Part shown: one piece after another, positions 1 through 9,468 of the stretch
How positions within the stretch are numbered: position 1 is the stretch's first letter
How the letters are laid out: the number at the start of each line of letters is the position of its first letter
Source of the DNA: Clostridium sp. CAG:138
GTDB taxonomy: Bacteria > Bacillota > Clostridia > Christensenellales > CAG-138
Assembly: GCA_000435055.1 (NCBI GenBank)
Contig: FR879713.1
Span: 1-58,340 of the forward strand
Direction of reading: 5' to 3'
DNA length: 58,340 nt
Program-made: the position numbers and the translations under genes
The notes under the pieces: generated by a model
What the model was told of the DNA's origin: nothing
What the model saw: the letters and a program-made list of their open reading frames with translations, nothing else
The model's database searches: none

Positions 1-599
1 GGCGGTCGTGTTTATTTCCTTTGCTGCCCCGATTCTTCGGTTGCTGAATATCAGCTTGAATCTGTCGTTGTCTGCAATCATTTTAACTTGCGTTAGTGAT
101 AAGCTTATTGTCGGTACTGCTGCATTGCCGCGCCCTGTGTTAAGCACACACTGACTTTTCTTTGAGGTTCAAAAGGATGCTGCACATAGCTGCCGTATGT
201 ATGATAATCATACATTCGCTTTAGTTGAAAACCATATGCGGAGAACGCCGCCGTGAGCGGATTTTGCATCAAATACGAGTGTAGTCAACAGAAAAATCGT
301 TCTTCGTACGTCATTATTGTACACAATTGTGACAATGTTTGTCAACACCGCAAATGCATAAATTTTCATCAGACAAAATATATTTTTGTGCCGGCGCAGC
401 TTCAATGAAGCTTGCACTCGCTTATCTTAAACACCTGCAAAAAAGATATTGCACAGGTACGATGTGCAATATTATATGCTGCGACCCGGAGCTTATGTTA
501 CGCATCTGCGAATACATTGAAAGCTGCTTTGAGCGTTGTTCTCAACAGGCATTAAGTCGCTGCTGTGGTAATACAGCAGTTCTGTTTGCGGTTGAATTC
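1..599. other. No convincing gene; possible 3' end of a membrane protein
   Basis: A hydrophobic reading frame is open from base 2 to a stop at 149-151 on the plus strand (about 49 residues, rich in Leu/Ile/Ser) and could be the tail of a membrane protein starting before the window, but I do not recognise it. A minus-strand promoter-like pair (TTGACA and TACAAT, 18-bp spacer) lies at about 314-343 and points left, with no gene behind it. The rest shows only short shadow frames. Confidence 0.2.
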
Positions 600-1116
600 C
601 GTTTCGCCTCTTACCATTGAAATGCAAACAGCCTTGCTTGACCTGCTGTTGATCCATCAATCCGCAGGCAAATATGCAGCGGGCTACCGCCAGATGGAAA
701 AGGCATACAAGGCGGGCAAGGTGCGTGCTATCGGCCTGTCAAACTTCAATAAAGCGCAGATCGAGGAACTTCTCTCCCTCTGTGAAGTGAAGCCCACCGT
801 TTTGCAGACCGAGCTGCACCCCTATCATCAGGAACCGGAGATGAAAGCCTTCCTGAAGGAAAACGGCATCGTGCCGCAGGCGTGGTACACGTTGGAACAC
901 GGCGACAAGGCACTGCTTCAGGAGTCGCTGTTTGCTCAGCTTGGTGAGAAGTACGGCAAGTACGCGCCGCAGATCATTCTCCGCCGGAGCATCCGGAGCA
1001 GCAGCATAGTTATTCCCGGTTCAAAGAACCCGGAGCATATCAAGGCCAACTTTGACCGGTTTGACTTTGCCCTGACGGATGCGGAAACGGTTCCGCCGGT
1101 GGATGAGCAGAAGTGA
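600..1116 (+). pseudogene. Aldo/keto reductase remnant (C-terminal half)
   Basis: The frame encodes the second half of an aldo/keto reductase barrel: a strand-4 segment DLLLIHQ, then KVRAIGLSNFN, the QTELHPYHQ strand and the C-terminal IVIPGSKNPEHIKANFDRFDF NADPH-binding stretch. The first half, with the catalytic Asp, Tyr and Lys, is absent, and upstream codons do not resemble the family. The usual ILRW(H/N)IQ segment before the IVIPG motif reads RRSIRSSS, and the last residues are also unlike the family, suggesting local frame damage. At about 172 residues against roughly 280 for the family it is best read as a decayed fragment. No ribosome site is visible. Confidence 0.75.
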
Positions 1117-1487
1117 AAAACTTTTTTCGCCTGCCCCGATGCTTGGACTGATATCGGCTATGCCGAAAAGTTACATAATTAAACACCGAAGCCAAACTAA
1201 GAAACAGCTTAACAGCAATAGGCCCGATACCCGATACAATAGTAATCGGCAAAAATAAGCCCGGAGCCGAAGCTGTGGAGCTATATTAACGGTACCGCAA
1301 AAGAAACGGCCGCTACCCACGGTTGGAATAGAATCTCGCAATCAGTTAAACTTCTTTGTATGCAAAACAGTGCGGCTGTTGTCGGCGGCAGTAAAAACCT
1401 GTTTTGCCGCAGCGAGAAAGTTCTCGAAAAATCATTAATCCGACTTCATTAAAGAAGGATGTTGCGGCAAGAAGCACTTTATAGGTT
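1117..1487. other. Gene-free spacer
   Basis: About 370 bases between the reductase remnant and the DUF1810 gene. I see no open frame with family resemblance, no strong hairpin with a T tract and no convincing promoter. Confidence 0.4.
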
Positions 1488-1934
1488 TTAACTTTGCCGC
1501 GATTGAGATTCCAACATTCTGAGTGTTTCTCTATCCCGTCTGCCGTGATAATACTTTTCCAACACTTGACTGAAAACAGTCGAATCCTCTGCGACTGCTT
1601 CGAAAAGCGTCATGCATGAGCGCAGCTTCAAATTGTCCGGCGTTCCCATCACGGCGCGAGGATCATTTGTCTCCAACTCAAGTAATGCTTTGCTGATTTC
1701 CAGAAGTCGCGATTTTAATACCGGATGCAACAGGTAGGCTTTTGCTTCGCCAGGTCCGCGAATGCCGTAAAATACAGAATTGGAGCTCTTGCCGAGTCCA
1801 TGCAATTGCGGAAAAATATACCATATCCAGTGGTGAACTTTTCTCCCGCTTCGAATTTCCGCAAGTGCCTGAGAATAACCGTCTACAGTGGCTTCCTGCG
1901 CTGATAAAAAACGTGTCAGATTGTACTCTTTCAA
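1488..1934 (-). CDS. DUF1810 family protein
   Basis: This 148-residue protein matches DUF1810 over its full length: the NLTRFLSAQ start, the conserved HHWIWYIFPQLHGLG segment (residues about 34-48), YGI followed by EAKAYLLHPVLKSRL, and a C-terminal LEKYYHGRRDRETL stretch. The family is cytoplasmic, usually 140-150 residues and of unknown biochemical role; its fold has been compared with NADAR-type ADP-ribose-linked domains, which I cannot confirm here. The start is supported by a purine-rich AAGGAGG about 9 bases upstream. It stands alone, facing the reductase remnant. Confidence 0.85.
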   Translation of the reverse strand: MKEYNLTRFLSAQEATVDGYSQALAEIRSGRKVHHWIWYIFPQLHGLGKSSNSVFYGIRGPGEAKAYLLHPVLKSRLLEISKALLELETNDPRAVMGTPDNLKLRSCMTLFEAVAEDSTVFSQVLEKYYHGRRDRETLRMLESQSRQS

Positions 1935-2208
1935 AATAAGCCTCCTTTAAGGTGATATGAATGAAATTTTGTTATTTAATACATACGCTTCTGCGGATGA
2001 GCCGAGGAAGGTGTTTATTGTTATGTCCGGACATCCGGCAAAATAATTATGTCATATTGTTCACACTTCGCTTTAAAATCGACAATTTTACTGGATTAAA
2101 TATCTTTATATAATCAATTATACCATGCGCTATGCAAGAGCGCAACATATATTTGCACAAAAGAGAGCATGCCGATAAGCTGAGACACAGAGCGAAACAT
2201 GGTCTGAT

Positions 2209-2790
2209 ATGAAATTGGACAAAGGTGAGGAACTGCTTTCGGCAAATGATTTGATTACAGACGTATTAAAAGTATTGATCATGTCATGCATACATCCTGC
2301 AATTGCACGGATTCTTTCACGCATTTTCCTTAAGCTTCCGGCAGGTTCTGTTTACGATCAAGAGGCATACATGGAAACGATGTCGTATCGTATAAAGGAG
2401 TTGGTTGTGCTTGTTTTGACTGCAATTCCGGTTGCTTATTTGACGGGTGTTGGAGTTGGTACCGCAAAAAATGCATTGGAAGAAAGCATTGGTACTGTGT
2501 TGTCCTCGATTTCACTTTCTGTTGCAACAATCGCTGTTTTTTTCATTTCTGTTTGCCTGTTTTTGAAAGGCGGAGTGTCGTTCGGCAGGGCGGTGCTGAT
2601 AAGAATATTCAGCACGGTTATCGGAAATTTACTTAAAACAATTGTTGTTTGTGTTATAACAATATGGATATATCTGTTGATAAAGCAAGGCGAATATTCG
2701 GCCTTGTTAGCGGCGGCGGCAGCACTGTTCATTTTGCTGGGATTGATAGAATTCGGAGTCAAATATATGATTTCTGCCATTGTAAGATAG
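2209..2790 (+). CDS. Multi-pass membrane protein of unknown function
   Basis: I do not recognise this 193-residue protein. It has a short charged N-terminus (MKLDKGEELL), an amphipathic region to about residue 65, then four hydrophobic segments at about 66-85, 100-122, 133-160 and 166-190, separated by short charged loops. It resembles small Yip1/DUF-type integral membrane proteins in layout only. No clear ribosome site precedes the ATG (AAATTGGACAAAGG lies just inside the frame), so the true start could be slightly different. It is unpaired: the next gene is on the opposite strand. Confidence 0.55.
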   Translation: MKLDKGEELLSANDLITDVLKVLIMSCIHPAIARILSRIFLKLPAGSVYDQEAYMETMSYRIKELVVLVLTAIPVAYLTGVGVGTAKNALEESIGTVLSSISLSVATIAVFFISVCLFLKGGVSFGRAVLIRIFSTVIGNLLKTIVVCVITIWIYLLIKQGEYSALLAAAAALFILLGLIEFGVKYMISAIVR

Positions 2791-2887
2791 CAATATTAAC
2801 AACTGTTGACGAAGAAGGGACTTATCGCGTTGTTTATTGTTTCGAAGCGATAGCCGAACAAAAGACGTAAATATGGACATTCAACAT

Positions 2888-2918
2888 CACCCCTGCCTGC
2901 TTTTCGCAGGCGGGGGTG
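2888..2918. terminator. Strong GC-rich hairpin between convergent genes
   Basis: A 13-bp stem (CACCCCTGCCTGC against GCAGGCGGGGGTG, one G-T pair) with a TTTTC loop lies between the convergent membrane-protein gene and the DUF1858 gene. There is no T tract on either side, so it is a likely but not textbook bidirectional terminator. Confidence 0.5.
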
Positions 2919-2974
2919 TACAGTTTGCATAATCGAAAAAATTTGAGGCAATCTCCGAAAGATTGTTCGGAAGA

Positions 2975-3175
2975 TTATTTGTTTTCGAGGTATTCGTTAA
3001 TTTTTTCAACGAGAGCATCGCAGTCGATACCATGGACGCCGCAGGCCTGTTCAAGGTCTTCGCCGCTTGCCATGACGCAGCCGAGGCAATGCATACCGCT
3101 CTCCATGAGGATATTTGCAATGCCGTAATCGGTTCTGAGAATTTCTTCGATAGTCATCTTTTTGTTGATAGCCAT
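2975..3175 (-). CDS. DUF1858 small protein
   Basis: This 66-residue protein carries the DUF1858 domain over its whole length: the TIEEILRTDYGIANILMESGMHCLGC stretch with the CxxC pair at about residues 31-34, then the EDLEQACGVHGIDCDALVEKIN helix. Such proteins are common in anaerobes, sometimes next to hybrid-cluster (prismane) proteins or as fusions with redox enzymes; the Cys pair suggests metal or redox chemistry, which is inference. The start follows AGGAGA at a good distance. It lies downstream of pyrG on the same strand with about 80 bases between, so it may be a second gene of that transcript. Confidence 0.85.
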   Translation of the reverse strand: MAINKKMTIEEILRTDYGIANILMESGMHCLGCVMASGEDLEQACGVHGIDCDALVEKINEYLENK

Positions 3176-3258
3176 TATTGTTATCTCCTGTTCAAAATTA
3201 TTTTTATTGTCGGCAGGGGCGGGAAAAAATATACGCCGCCGCGTGCGAGAATACGTTT

Positions 3259-4875
3259 TTATTCGGCCTTTGAGGCGTATTTAACCGCAGCTTCGATGAA
3301 ACCTGTAAACAGCGGGTGCGCATTATCGGGGCGGGATTTGAATTCCGGGTGGAACTGTACCGCAACGAACCACGGGTGGTTTGCAACTTCAACGATTTCC
3401 ATCAGGCCGCGGCGGGGGTTCCAGCCGGTAAAGCGAAGGCCCGCATCGGCAAAATCCTGAAGGTATTCGTTGTTGAACTCGTAGCGGTGGCGGTGGCGTT
3501 CGTGAACCTCTTCCTTGCCGTAGTGCTTTGCTGCAAGGCTGCCGGGCTCAAGGCGGCAGGTGTAGCTGCCGAGACGCAGAGTGCCGCCGATGCGTTCAAG
3601 GTTGTTGACCTGATCTTCCATCAGTGCAATAACGGGGTGCTTTGCGTTGAAGTCAAATTCGGTGGAATTTGCATCTTTCCAGCCGAGAATGTGGCGTGCG
3701 TACTCGATTACGGCGATTTGCATACCGAGGCAGATACCGAAATAAGGTATGTTGTGTTCCCGTGCATAGCGGGAAGCAATCATCATGCCTTCAACACCGC
3801 GTTCGCCGAAGCCGCCGGGAACAAGAATGCCGTCCACATCCGCAAGGATTGTGTTCGGATCATTGTGCTCAAGCTCTTCTGCCGCGATCCACTTAATGTT
3901 GACTCTTGCATCGTTTGCAATGCCGCTGTGTTCCAGTGCTTCGGCAACGGAAAGATAAGCATCGTGCAGCTCAACGTATTTGCCGACGAGAGCAATGGTA
4001 CATTCCTTGGTGGGCTTGAGGGCGGATTCAACCATTGCACGCCAGTGCGCAAGGTCGGGATCGCGCTGTTCAAGCGCAAGCTTTTTGAGCACGACGCTGC
4101 AAAGGCCGCGTTCTTCAAGCATGAGGGGAACATCATAGAGGGAGCGGGCGTTAAGGTTTTCAATAACGCATTCTTCCGCAACGTTGCAGAACAGCCCGAT
4201 CTTTGCGCGGATGCTGCGATCGAGCGGATAATCACTGCGGCAAACGAGGACATCGGGCTGAATGCCGATACTTTGCAGTTCTTTGACGGAATGCTGAGTG
4301 GGCTTTGTTTTCAGCTCACCGGATGCCGAAAGGTACGGAATGAGCGTAACATGGATAAAACAGCATTGATTCTGCGCAAGCTGAGTTTTAAGCTGGCGAA
4401 TAGCCTCAAGGAAGGGCTGGGATTCAATGTCGCCGACGGTTCCGCCGATTTCAACAAGCATGATCTCGGGTTTGATTGCGTTGATGGCCTTCTTGATGCG
4501 GAGCTTGATTTCGTCCGTGATATGCGGAATCACCTGCACCGTGCCGCCCTGGTAGCCGCCGCGGCGTTCGCGGTCGAGAACTGCGGAATAAATCTGTCCG
4601 GTGGTGGTGTTGTTGAGCTTTGTGAGCTCTTCGTTAATAAAACGTTCGTAATGGCCGATGTCAAGATCGGTCTCTGCTCCGTCATCGGTCACGAAAACTT
4701 CGCCGTGCTGATAGGGGTTCATCGTTCCCGGGTCAACATTGAGATAGGGGTCGAGCTTCATAATCGATACGCTGTAGCCCCTTGCTTTCAACAGCCTGCC
4801 CAATGCGGCGGCGGTGATGCCTTTGCCCAGCGAGGAAACTACGCCCCCGGTAACGAAAATCAGCTTGGTGTCCAT
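3259..4875 (-). CDS. pyrG: CTP synthase
   Basis: This 538-residue protein is a full-length CTP synthase, the last step of pyrimidine nucleotide synthesis: UTP plus glutamine plus ATP gives CTP. The N-terminal synthase domain (1 to about 265) opens with TGGVVSSLGKGITAAALG, the P-loop-like phosphate site, and has the EIGGTVGDIES segment. The C-terminal class I glutaminase domain has the catalytic Cys in FGICLGMQ (about residue 381) and the His/Glu pair in VQFHPEF (about 510). The start follows AGGAGG 5 bases upstream. A TTGAAA/TATAAT promoter lies at 4973-5000. The long plus-strand frame antisense to it is a codon shadow. Confidence 0.98.
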   Translation of the reverse strand: MDTKLIFVTGGVVSSLGKGITAAALGRLLKARGYSVSIMKLDPYLNVDPGTMNPYQHGEVFVTDDGAETDLDIGHYERFINEELTKLNNTTTGQIYSAVLDRERRGGYQGGTVQVIPHITDEIKLRIKKAINAIKPEIMLVEIGGTVGDIESQPFLEAIRQLKTQLAQNQCCFIHVTLIPYLSASGELKTKPTQHSVKELQSIGIQPDVLVCRSDYPLDRSIRAKIGLFCNVAEECVIENLNARSLYDVPLMLEERGLCSVVLKKLALEQRDPDLAHWRAMVESALKPTKECTIALVGKYVELHDAYLSVAEALEHSGIANDARVNIKWIAAEELEHNDPNTILADVDGILVPGGFGERGVEGMMIASRYAREHNIPYFGICLGMQIAVIEYARHILGWKDANSTEFDFNAKHPVIALMEDQVNNLERIGGTLRLGSYTCRLEPGSLAAKHYGKEEVHERHRHRYEFNNEYLQDFADAGLRFTGWNPRRGLMEIVEVANHPWFVAVQFHPEFKSRPDNAHPLFTGFIEAAVKYASKAE

Positions 4876-4972
4876 GTGTTCCTCCTGAATATAAAATCGT
4901 CAATGCACCGCAGAAGGAATGCGGAGAACACTCCGCGCCGCTGCGGCACACAATAACTGTCCATTGAATAAT

Positions 4973-5000
4973 ATTATAGTTAAAACCCGCCGCGTTTCAA
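4973..5000 (-). promoter_or_regulatory. Promoter of pyrG
   Basis: On the minus strand TTGAAA (4995-5000) and TATAAT (4973-4978) are separated by 16 bp, placing transcription about 90 bases upstream of the pyrG start. Confidence 0.5.
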
Positions 5001-5076
5001 GCCCTATATGCGAATAAAATCCGATATAATTTTTCGCGGCTTTCCGCGGCGGAGAAAAAACTGTTTCGGCACTGCA

Positions 5077-7482
5077 TTATTCTTCCGTCGGTATCGGACG
5101 GATATGCCAGAGTTCTTCGGAATACTCCCGAATTGTTCTGTCGCTTGAGAACTTGCCGGAATTTGCGGTGTTCATAAGGCATTTTCGCGCAAATGCCCGC
5201 TCATCCGCCGTATCATAAATTGCACGGAGCTTTGCTTCGATATAGCTTTCAAGGTCATATAGATTGAAATAATAGTCCGGTTTGCGCCAATCACCCGTCA
5301 AAAGGGAGTTGTAAACTTCCGTAAATACGCGGCGCGCTTCTTCTTTTGCTCCCGAATCCTGCGGCAGTGTGTAAACGGCATTCAGAATGCTGTCGTCAAC
5401 AAGGGAATCAACCGCGCGGCGTACGACGGAGCTGCTTTCGTAAACGGTGCGGGGGTTGTAATGCGGGCGGAGGCGGGTCAGCTCCTCGACTCTTGCACCG
5501 AAGATATAGTTGTTTTCCTCGCCGGCGCACTCGACGATTTCGATATTTGCGCCGTCATATGTTCCGAGAGTTACGGCACCGTTTATCATGAACTTCATGT
5601 TGCCCGTGCCGCTTGCCTCGGTTCCGGCAGCAGAGATCTGCTCCGAAATATCTGCTGCGGGAATGATATGCTCGGCATAAGAACAATTGTAATTTGAAAC
5701 GAACACAACCCGCAGTTTATCGCGAACGGCCGGGTCGCTGTTGATGCAGCGTGCAAGCTCGTTGATGTATTTAATGATGTTCTTCGCCATTATGTAACCC
5801 GGAGCTGCCTTTGCACCGAAGATGAATGCGGCGGGGGGCATATCGGAAAGCCGTCCTTCCTTAAGCTCGCGATAGATATGCACAATGCTCAGTGCGTTCA
5901 TAAGCTGCCGTTTGTATTCATGCATGCGCTTCACCTGAATATCAAAAACGAACTCCGGAGGAATTTCAACACCCTCCTTTTGAAGAATGATATCGGAGAG
6001 TTTGCGCTTGGCCTCGCGTTTGACGGCAATGAAACCCCGAATCAGTTCATCGTCGATCAGAGGTTCAAGCTTTTTAAGCTCGTACAGGTCGGTCATAAAG
6101 CCGTAGCCGATGCGGCTCCCGATAAGTGTGGAAAGTGCGGGATTGCAAAGCCCGAGGAAGCGGCGCTGGGTCACGCCGTTTGTTTTGTTCTGGAAGCGTT
6201 CGGGATAAACATCGTACCAATCCTTAAGCACTTCGGTGCGCAGCAATCCGGAATGGATCTGCGCAACGCCGTTGACGTATGAGGAAACAAAGGTTGCAAG
6301 CCTTGCCATATGAATCCGTCCGTCGGCAACGATGTACATTGAGTTTATCTTTTCCTGCGGCAGCCCGCGGGACGTCAGTTCGCGGTGCAGCGCATCGTTA
6401 ATGCGGAAGATGATATCGAGAATATTCGGAATAACGCTGCGGAAGAGCTCACAATCCCATGTTTCGAGAGCCTCGCTCATGAGCGTGTGGTTTGTGTAGC
6501 TGAATGTGCGCCGCGCAATGTCCAGTGCGTCGTCAAAACTTTTGCCCTCGTTCATAAGCAGACGGACAAGCTCCGGAATGCTGACCGTCGGATGTGTGTC
6601 ATTAAGCTGTATTGCGTTCATCTCCGCAAAATTATCAACCGTGCCGAAAACACGCTTGTGACGGCGGAGAATGTCGCCGAGCGATGCAGCGGAAAGGAAA
6701 TACTGCTGCTTCAGGCGCAGGCGTTTACCCTCGTATGTGCTGTCGTTGGGATAAAGCACACGCGTAATGTCCTCAACGGCATTCTTTTCGCGGACGGAAA
6801 GCGCGTATTCCTGCGAATTGAACGCGGCAAAATCAAATTCCTCCTCCGCTTCGCTCTGAAACAGGCGGAGAGTGCCGATTGTTGAAGTGTTGAAGCCGAT
6901 TACAGGCATGTCATAGGGCACGGCGAGAACGCGCCTGTCCGCGAATTCAACAACAATGGTTTTATCGTCGCGTCTGCGGCTCCACGGATCTCCCTGCTTT
7001 TGCCAATCGTCCGCACGTTCAACCTGAAAGCCGTTCAAAAAACTCTGCTTAAACAAACCGAATTTGTAGCGGATGCCGTATCCGTCAAGCGGAAGGTCGT
7101 GAGTCGCCGCGCTGTCAAGAAAACATGCCGCAAGCCTGCCCAACCCTCCGTTGCCGAGAGCGCAGTCCTCGATGGATTCCATAATGTTGATGTCGACTCC
7201 GCGCAGAGCAAGCAGACGGGATACTTCCGGCAAAAGATTCAACACGAACAGATTGTTGAAAATCATTCGCCCGGTTAGATATTCGGCGGAAAGATAGTAT
7301 GCCCTCCGCCCCGTTTCACGATTGCGGCGGCTCCTGCGCCAATCATCCGCAACGGCATACATCACCGCATCGGAAAGTGCGCGGTGCAGCTGCTTCGCAT
7401 CCGCCTCGTTTATGTTTATCTGATAGTCGCTGCGCAGAATATCCTCCGTGCGCCTGATGATCCCTTTTGCATCCATAAGCAT
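5077..7482 (-). CDS. glgP: Glycogen/maltodextrin phosphorylase
   Basis: This 801-residue protein is a GT35 alpha-glucan phosphorylase, which releases glucose 1-phosphate from glycogen or maltodextrin with pyridoxal phosphate. The hallmarks are NGGLGRLAACFLDSAATHDLP near residue 110, the QLNDTHPT segment, FQNKTNGVTQRRF, KRMHEYKRQ and the cofactor-lysine segment EASGTGNMKF at about residue 629. Length and order fit the family. The first ATG is followed two codons later by another (MLM); neither has a good ribosome site, so the second could be used. It fits functionally with the alpha-amylase-family gene at 19204 in storage-glucan breakdown. Confidence 0.97.
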   Translation of the reverse strand: MLMDAKGIIRRTEDILRSDYQININEADAKQLHRALSDAVMYAVADDWRRSRRNRETGRRAYYLSAEYLTGRMIFNNLFVLNLLPEVSRLLALRGVDINIMESIEDCALGNGGLGRLAACFLDSAATHDLPLDGYGIRYKFGLFKQSFLNGFQVERADDWQKQGDPWSRRRDDKTIVVEFADRRVLAVPYDMPVIGFNTSTIGTLRLFQSEAEEEFDFAAFNSQEYALSVREKNAVEDITRVLYPNDSTYEGKRLRLKQQYFLSAASLGDILRRHKRVFGTVDNFAEMNAIQLNDTHPTVSIPELVRLLMNEGKSFDDALDIARRTFSYTNHTLMSEALETWDCELFRSVIPNILDIIFRINDALHRELTSRGLPQEKINSMYIVADGRIHMARLATFVSSYVNGVAQIHSGLLRTEVLKDWYDVYPERFQNKTNGVTQRRFLGLCNPALSTLIGSRIGYGFMTDLYELKKLEPLIDDELIRGFIAVKREAKRKLSDIILQKEGVEIPPEFVFDIQVKRMHEYKRQLMNALSIVHIYRELKEGRLSDMPPAAFIFGAKAAPGYIMAKNIIKYINELARCINSDPAVRDKLRVVFVSNYNCSYAEHIIPAADISEQISAAGTEASGTGNMKFMINGAVTLGTYDGANIEIVECAGEENNYIFGARVEELTRLRPHYNPRTVYESSSVVRRAVDSLVDDSILNAVYTLPQDSGAKEEARRVFTEVYNSLLTGDWRKPDYYFNLYDLESYIEAKLRAIYDTADERAFARKCLMNTANSGKFSSDRTIREYSEELWHIRPIPTEE

Positions 7483-7551
7483 GATTCCGTTACCCGTGGC
7501 TCTCGGCTGCCCGAAAGCGTCCTTTCGCAGTCTGATTAATGTTTTCAGCTT

Positions 7552-7557
7552 ATTATA
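7552..7557 (-). promoter_or_regulatory. Extended -10 promoter of glgP
   Basis: The minus strand reads TGGTATAAT about 70 bases upstream of the glgP start. No good -35 hexamer is visible at the right distance, so this would be an extended -10 promoter. The same TGGTATAAT core recurs before argS, ychF, the DUF4143 ATPase and the WYL regulator. Confidence 0.45.
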
Positions 7558-7896
7558 CCATATGCGGCGCGATTAGGTAAGTACCGGGTGACGGGGAGTT
7601 GATGATGAAACAAACATTATGAATATATCATCCGTGTATTTGCTTTTAACGCTTAAGTATATTATAATACATTTGTATTTGAATGTTCTTTTTTAAGCTT
7701 TTTTCGTAAAGAGCCTTGACTTTGTATCTTTTGCAAAAACAGCTTGAGTCGGCACTTCTCCAAAATCAGCTGCGGGTCTGTTAATGCAAAAAACTTGAGC
7801 AATCCCGTGTTCGGCAGCGAACACAATGAGTTTTTAACGAATGCAGGCACAACTTTTCTCAGTGTATCTGCAAAAACAAATCTGATTAAATAATGT
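7558..7896. other. Gene-free spacer
   Basis: About 340 bases between glgP and the TPR gene. Apart from the glgP promoter at its edge I see only short frames without family resemblance. Confidence 0.35.
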
Positions 7897-8403
7897 ATGA
7901 TTATTCATAAAATGGCCGATGTTAACGGGATGTTTATGCGTGAACATGCATTCACACTCACAAAACTCGGCACGGCGAAAGAGGAAATGGAAAAATTTGA
8001 TGAAGCATTGCAATGCTATACAATGGCAATGCAGATAACCAAAGAACTTCTCGCAGCTTCGCCCGATGACGGCAAACTTAAGTACAATATGAGTGTTTCT
8101 TATGAACAGATCGGTCATATAGCAGAGCTTAAACACAATTATCGCGAAGCTGAATTGCTGTACAGACAATCGCTTGAGATCTGCCGCACTAACGTTAAGC
8201 TCGGGACTCGACCGTTTGATGAAGACGCTCTTGCAAGTTCGTTATACAGACTTGGTGCACTTCCATTGCAGCGAAAGGCAACAGACGAACAGAAAGAATG
8301 CCTTAAAGAAGCGATGTCCATATGGAAAGATTTATATAACACAACGGGAGATATTGTGTATAAGAAAAATTATGATTTTGCCAAAAAGGCATTGAGAAGA
8401 TAA
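7897..8403 (+). CDS. TPR-repeat protein, probably 5'-truncated
   Basis: This 168-residue frame contains tetratricopeptide repeats: LTKLGTAKEEMEKFDEALQCYTMAMQI (about 24-50), VSYEQIGHIAELKHNYREAELLYRQSLEI (about 67-95) and a weaker SLYRLGAL...ECLKEAMSIW (about 109-138). The repeats point to protein-protein interaction; no catalytic domain is present. No ribosome site precedes the ATG and an in-frame stop lies two codons upstream, so the frame cannot extend. Proteins with this repeat style are usually longer, often with N-terminal TIR, CHAT or kinase domains, so this may be a remnant of a larger gene. Confidence 0.55.
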   Translation: MIIHKMADVNGMFMREHAFTLTKLGTAKEEMEKFDEALQCYTMAMQITKELLAASPDDGKLKYNMSVSYEQIGHIAELKHNYREAELLYRQSLEICRTNVKLGTRPFDEDALASSLYRLGALPLQRKATDEQKECLKEAMSIWKDLYNTTGDIVYKKNYDFAKKALRR

Positions 8404-8474
8404 CATAATAAATCAATGGACATGCTCTCGAGCATCGCAGCCTGCAGTGTGCCTTTCAACTCCTGCCGAATCAG

Positions 8475-8504
8475 AAGAGCCGCGCTTTGACGCGGCTCTT
8501 TAAC
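8475..8504. terminator. Bidirectional terminator between the TPR gene and yebC
   Basis: A perfect 10-bp stem (AAGAGCCGCG against CGCGGCTCTT, loop CTTTGA) lies between the two convergent genes, ending in a short TTT on the plus strand and starting with AA-rich sequence for the minus strand. Confidence 0.7.
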
Positions 8505-8559
8505 GTTCCGAACAACAGTTCGGCAGCTGTTTGATTATTGACCGAATCCTCAGTCAGGC

Positions 8560-9306
8560 TCAGTCTTCGTCCTCTTCCTCGGGGAGGATTGCGTTATGGA
8601 ACACCTCTTGGACATCATCGTTATCGTCGAACATATCGAGCATACGTTCGATTTTTGCGATCATTTCGGGATCGTTGACATCAACGGTGTTGGAGGGGAT
8701 CATATCCTGTTCGGCGGAGAGGAAGGTGTAGCCTGCGGCTTCAAGAGCCTCGCGAACGGCAGAAAAATCGGCGGGCGAAGTGAAGACTTCGAAGCAGTCG
8801 TCCTGTGCATTGAAATCGTCAGCGCCGGCATCGAGAGCAGCCATCATGAGTTCTTCCTCATCGATTTTTGCGCTGCGTTCAATGACGATATGACCCTTCT
8901 TGTCGAACATCCAGGCGACGCAGCCGGAGTTGCCCATGCCGTTGCCGTATTTGTCAAACAGGTGGCGGATTTCCGCAGCGGTACGGTTGCGGTTGTCAGT
9001 CAGAACTTCAACAATGACTGCAACGCCGCCGGGGCCGTAACCCTCGTAAGTGCCGCTTTCGTAGTTAATGGAGCCGAGTTCGCCTGCCGCCTTTTTGATG
9101 GAGCGGGAGATGTTGTCGTTGGGCATGTTGCTTGCCTTTGCTTTTGCAATAACATCGCGGAGTTTTGAGTTATTTGCGGGGTCGCTGCCGCCTTCTTTAA
9201 CGGCGATTGCAATTTCTCTGCCTATTTTTGTGAAAACCTTACCTCTTTGAGAGTCGGTCTTCTCCTTTTTGTTTTTAATGTTTGCCCATTTGGAATGTCC
9301 GGACAT
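8560..9306 (-). CDS. yebC: YebC/PmpR family (TACO1) protein
   Basis: This 248-residue protein is a complete YebC/TACO1 member, starting MSGHSKWANIKNKKEKTDSQRGK, with the family's KAKASNMPNDNISRSIKKAAGE, YEGYGPGGVAVIVEVLTDNRNRT and FDKYGNGMGNSGCVAWMF segments. Family members have been described as transcription regulators and, more recently, as translation factors that help ribosomes through difficult peptide stretches such as polyprolines. The acidic tail EEEDED is typical. The start follows AGGAGG 7 bases upstream. Confidence 0.95.
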   Translation of the reverse strand: MSGHSKWANIKNKKEKTDSQRGKVFTKIGREIAIAVKEGGSDPANNSKLRDVIAKAKASNMPNDNISRSIKKAAGELGSINYESGTYEGYGPGGVAVIVEVLTDNRNRTAAEIRHLFDKYGNGMGNSGCVAWMFDKKGHIVIERSAKIDEEELMMAALDAGADDFNAQDDCFEVFTSPADFSAVREALEAAGYTFLSAEQDMIPSNTVDVNDPEMIAKIERMLDMFDDNDDVQEVFHNAILPEEEDED

Positions 9307-9468
9307 AGGTGTACCTCCTGAATTTTTCGCCGACGCACATTATTCGCTGCGCCGTTTTGATTTTGATTTTGGTAAATTTTTATGATAATGCCGCACTCGA
9401 GTTTTCAAGGCAGCTTATCGCCTTTTTGATTTCGGACAAATTGAACCGCTTTGACGTATCCGCCGCTG

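Noticed and set aside
3316..4956. 546-residue plus-strand frame antisense to pyrG
   Set aside because: It is a codon-bias shadow of CTP synthase; it lacks family resemblance and a ribosome site.
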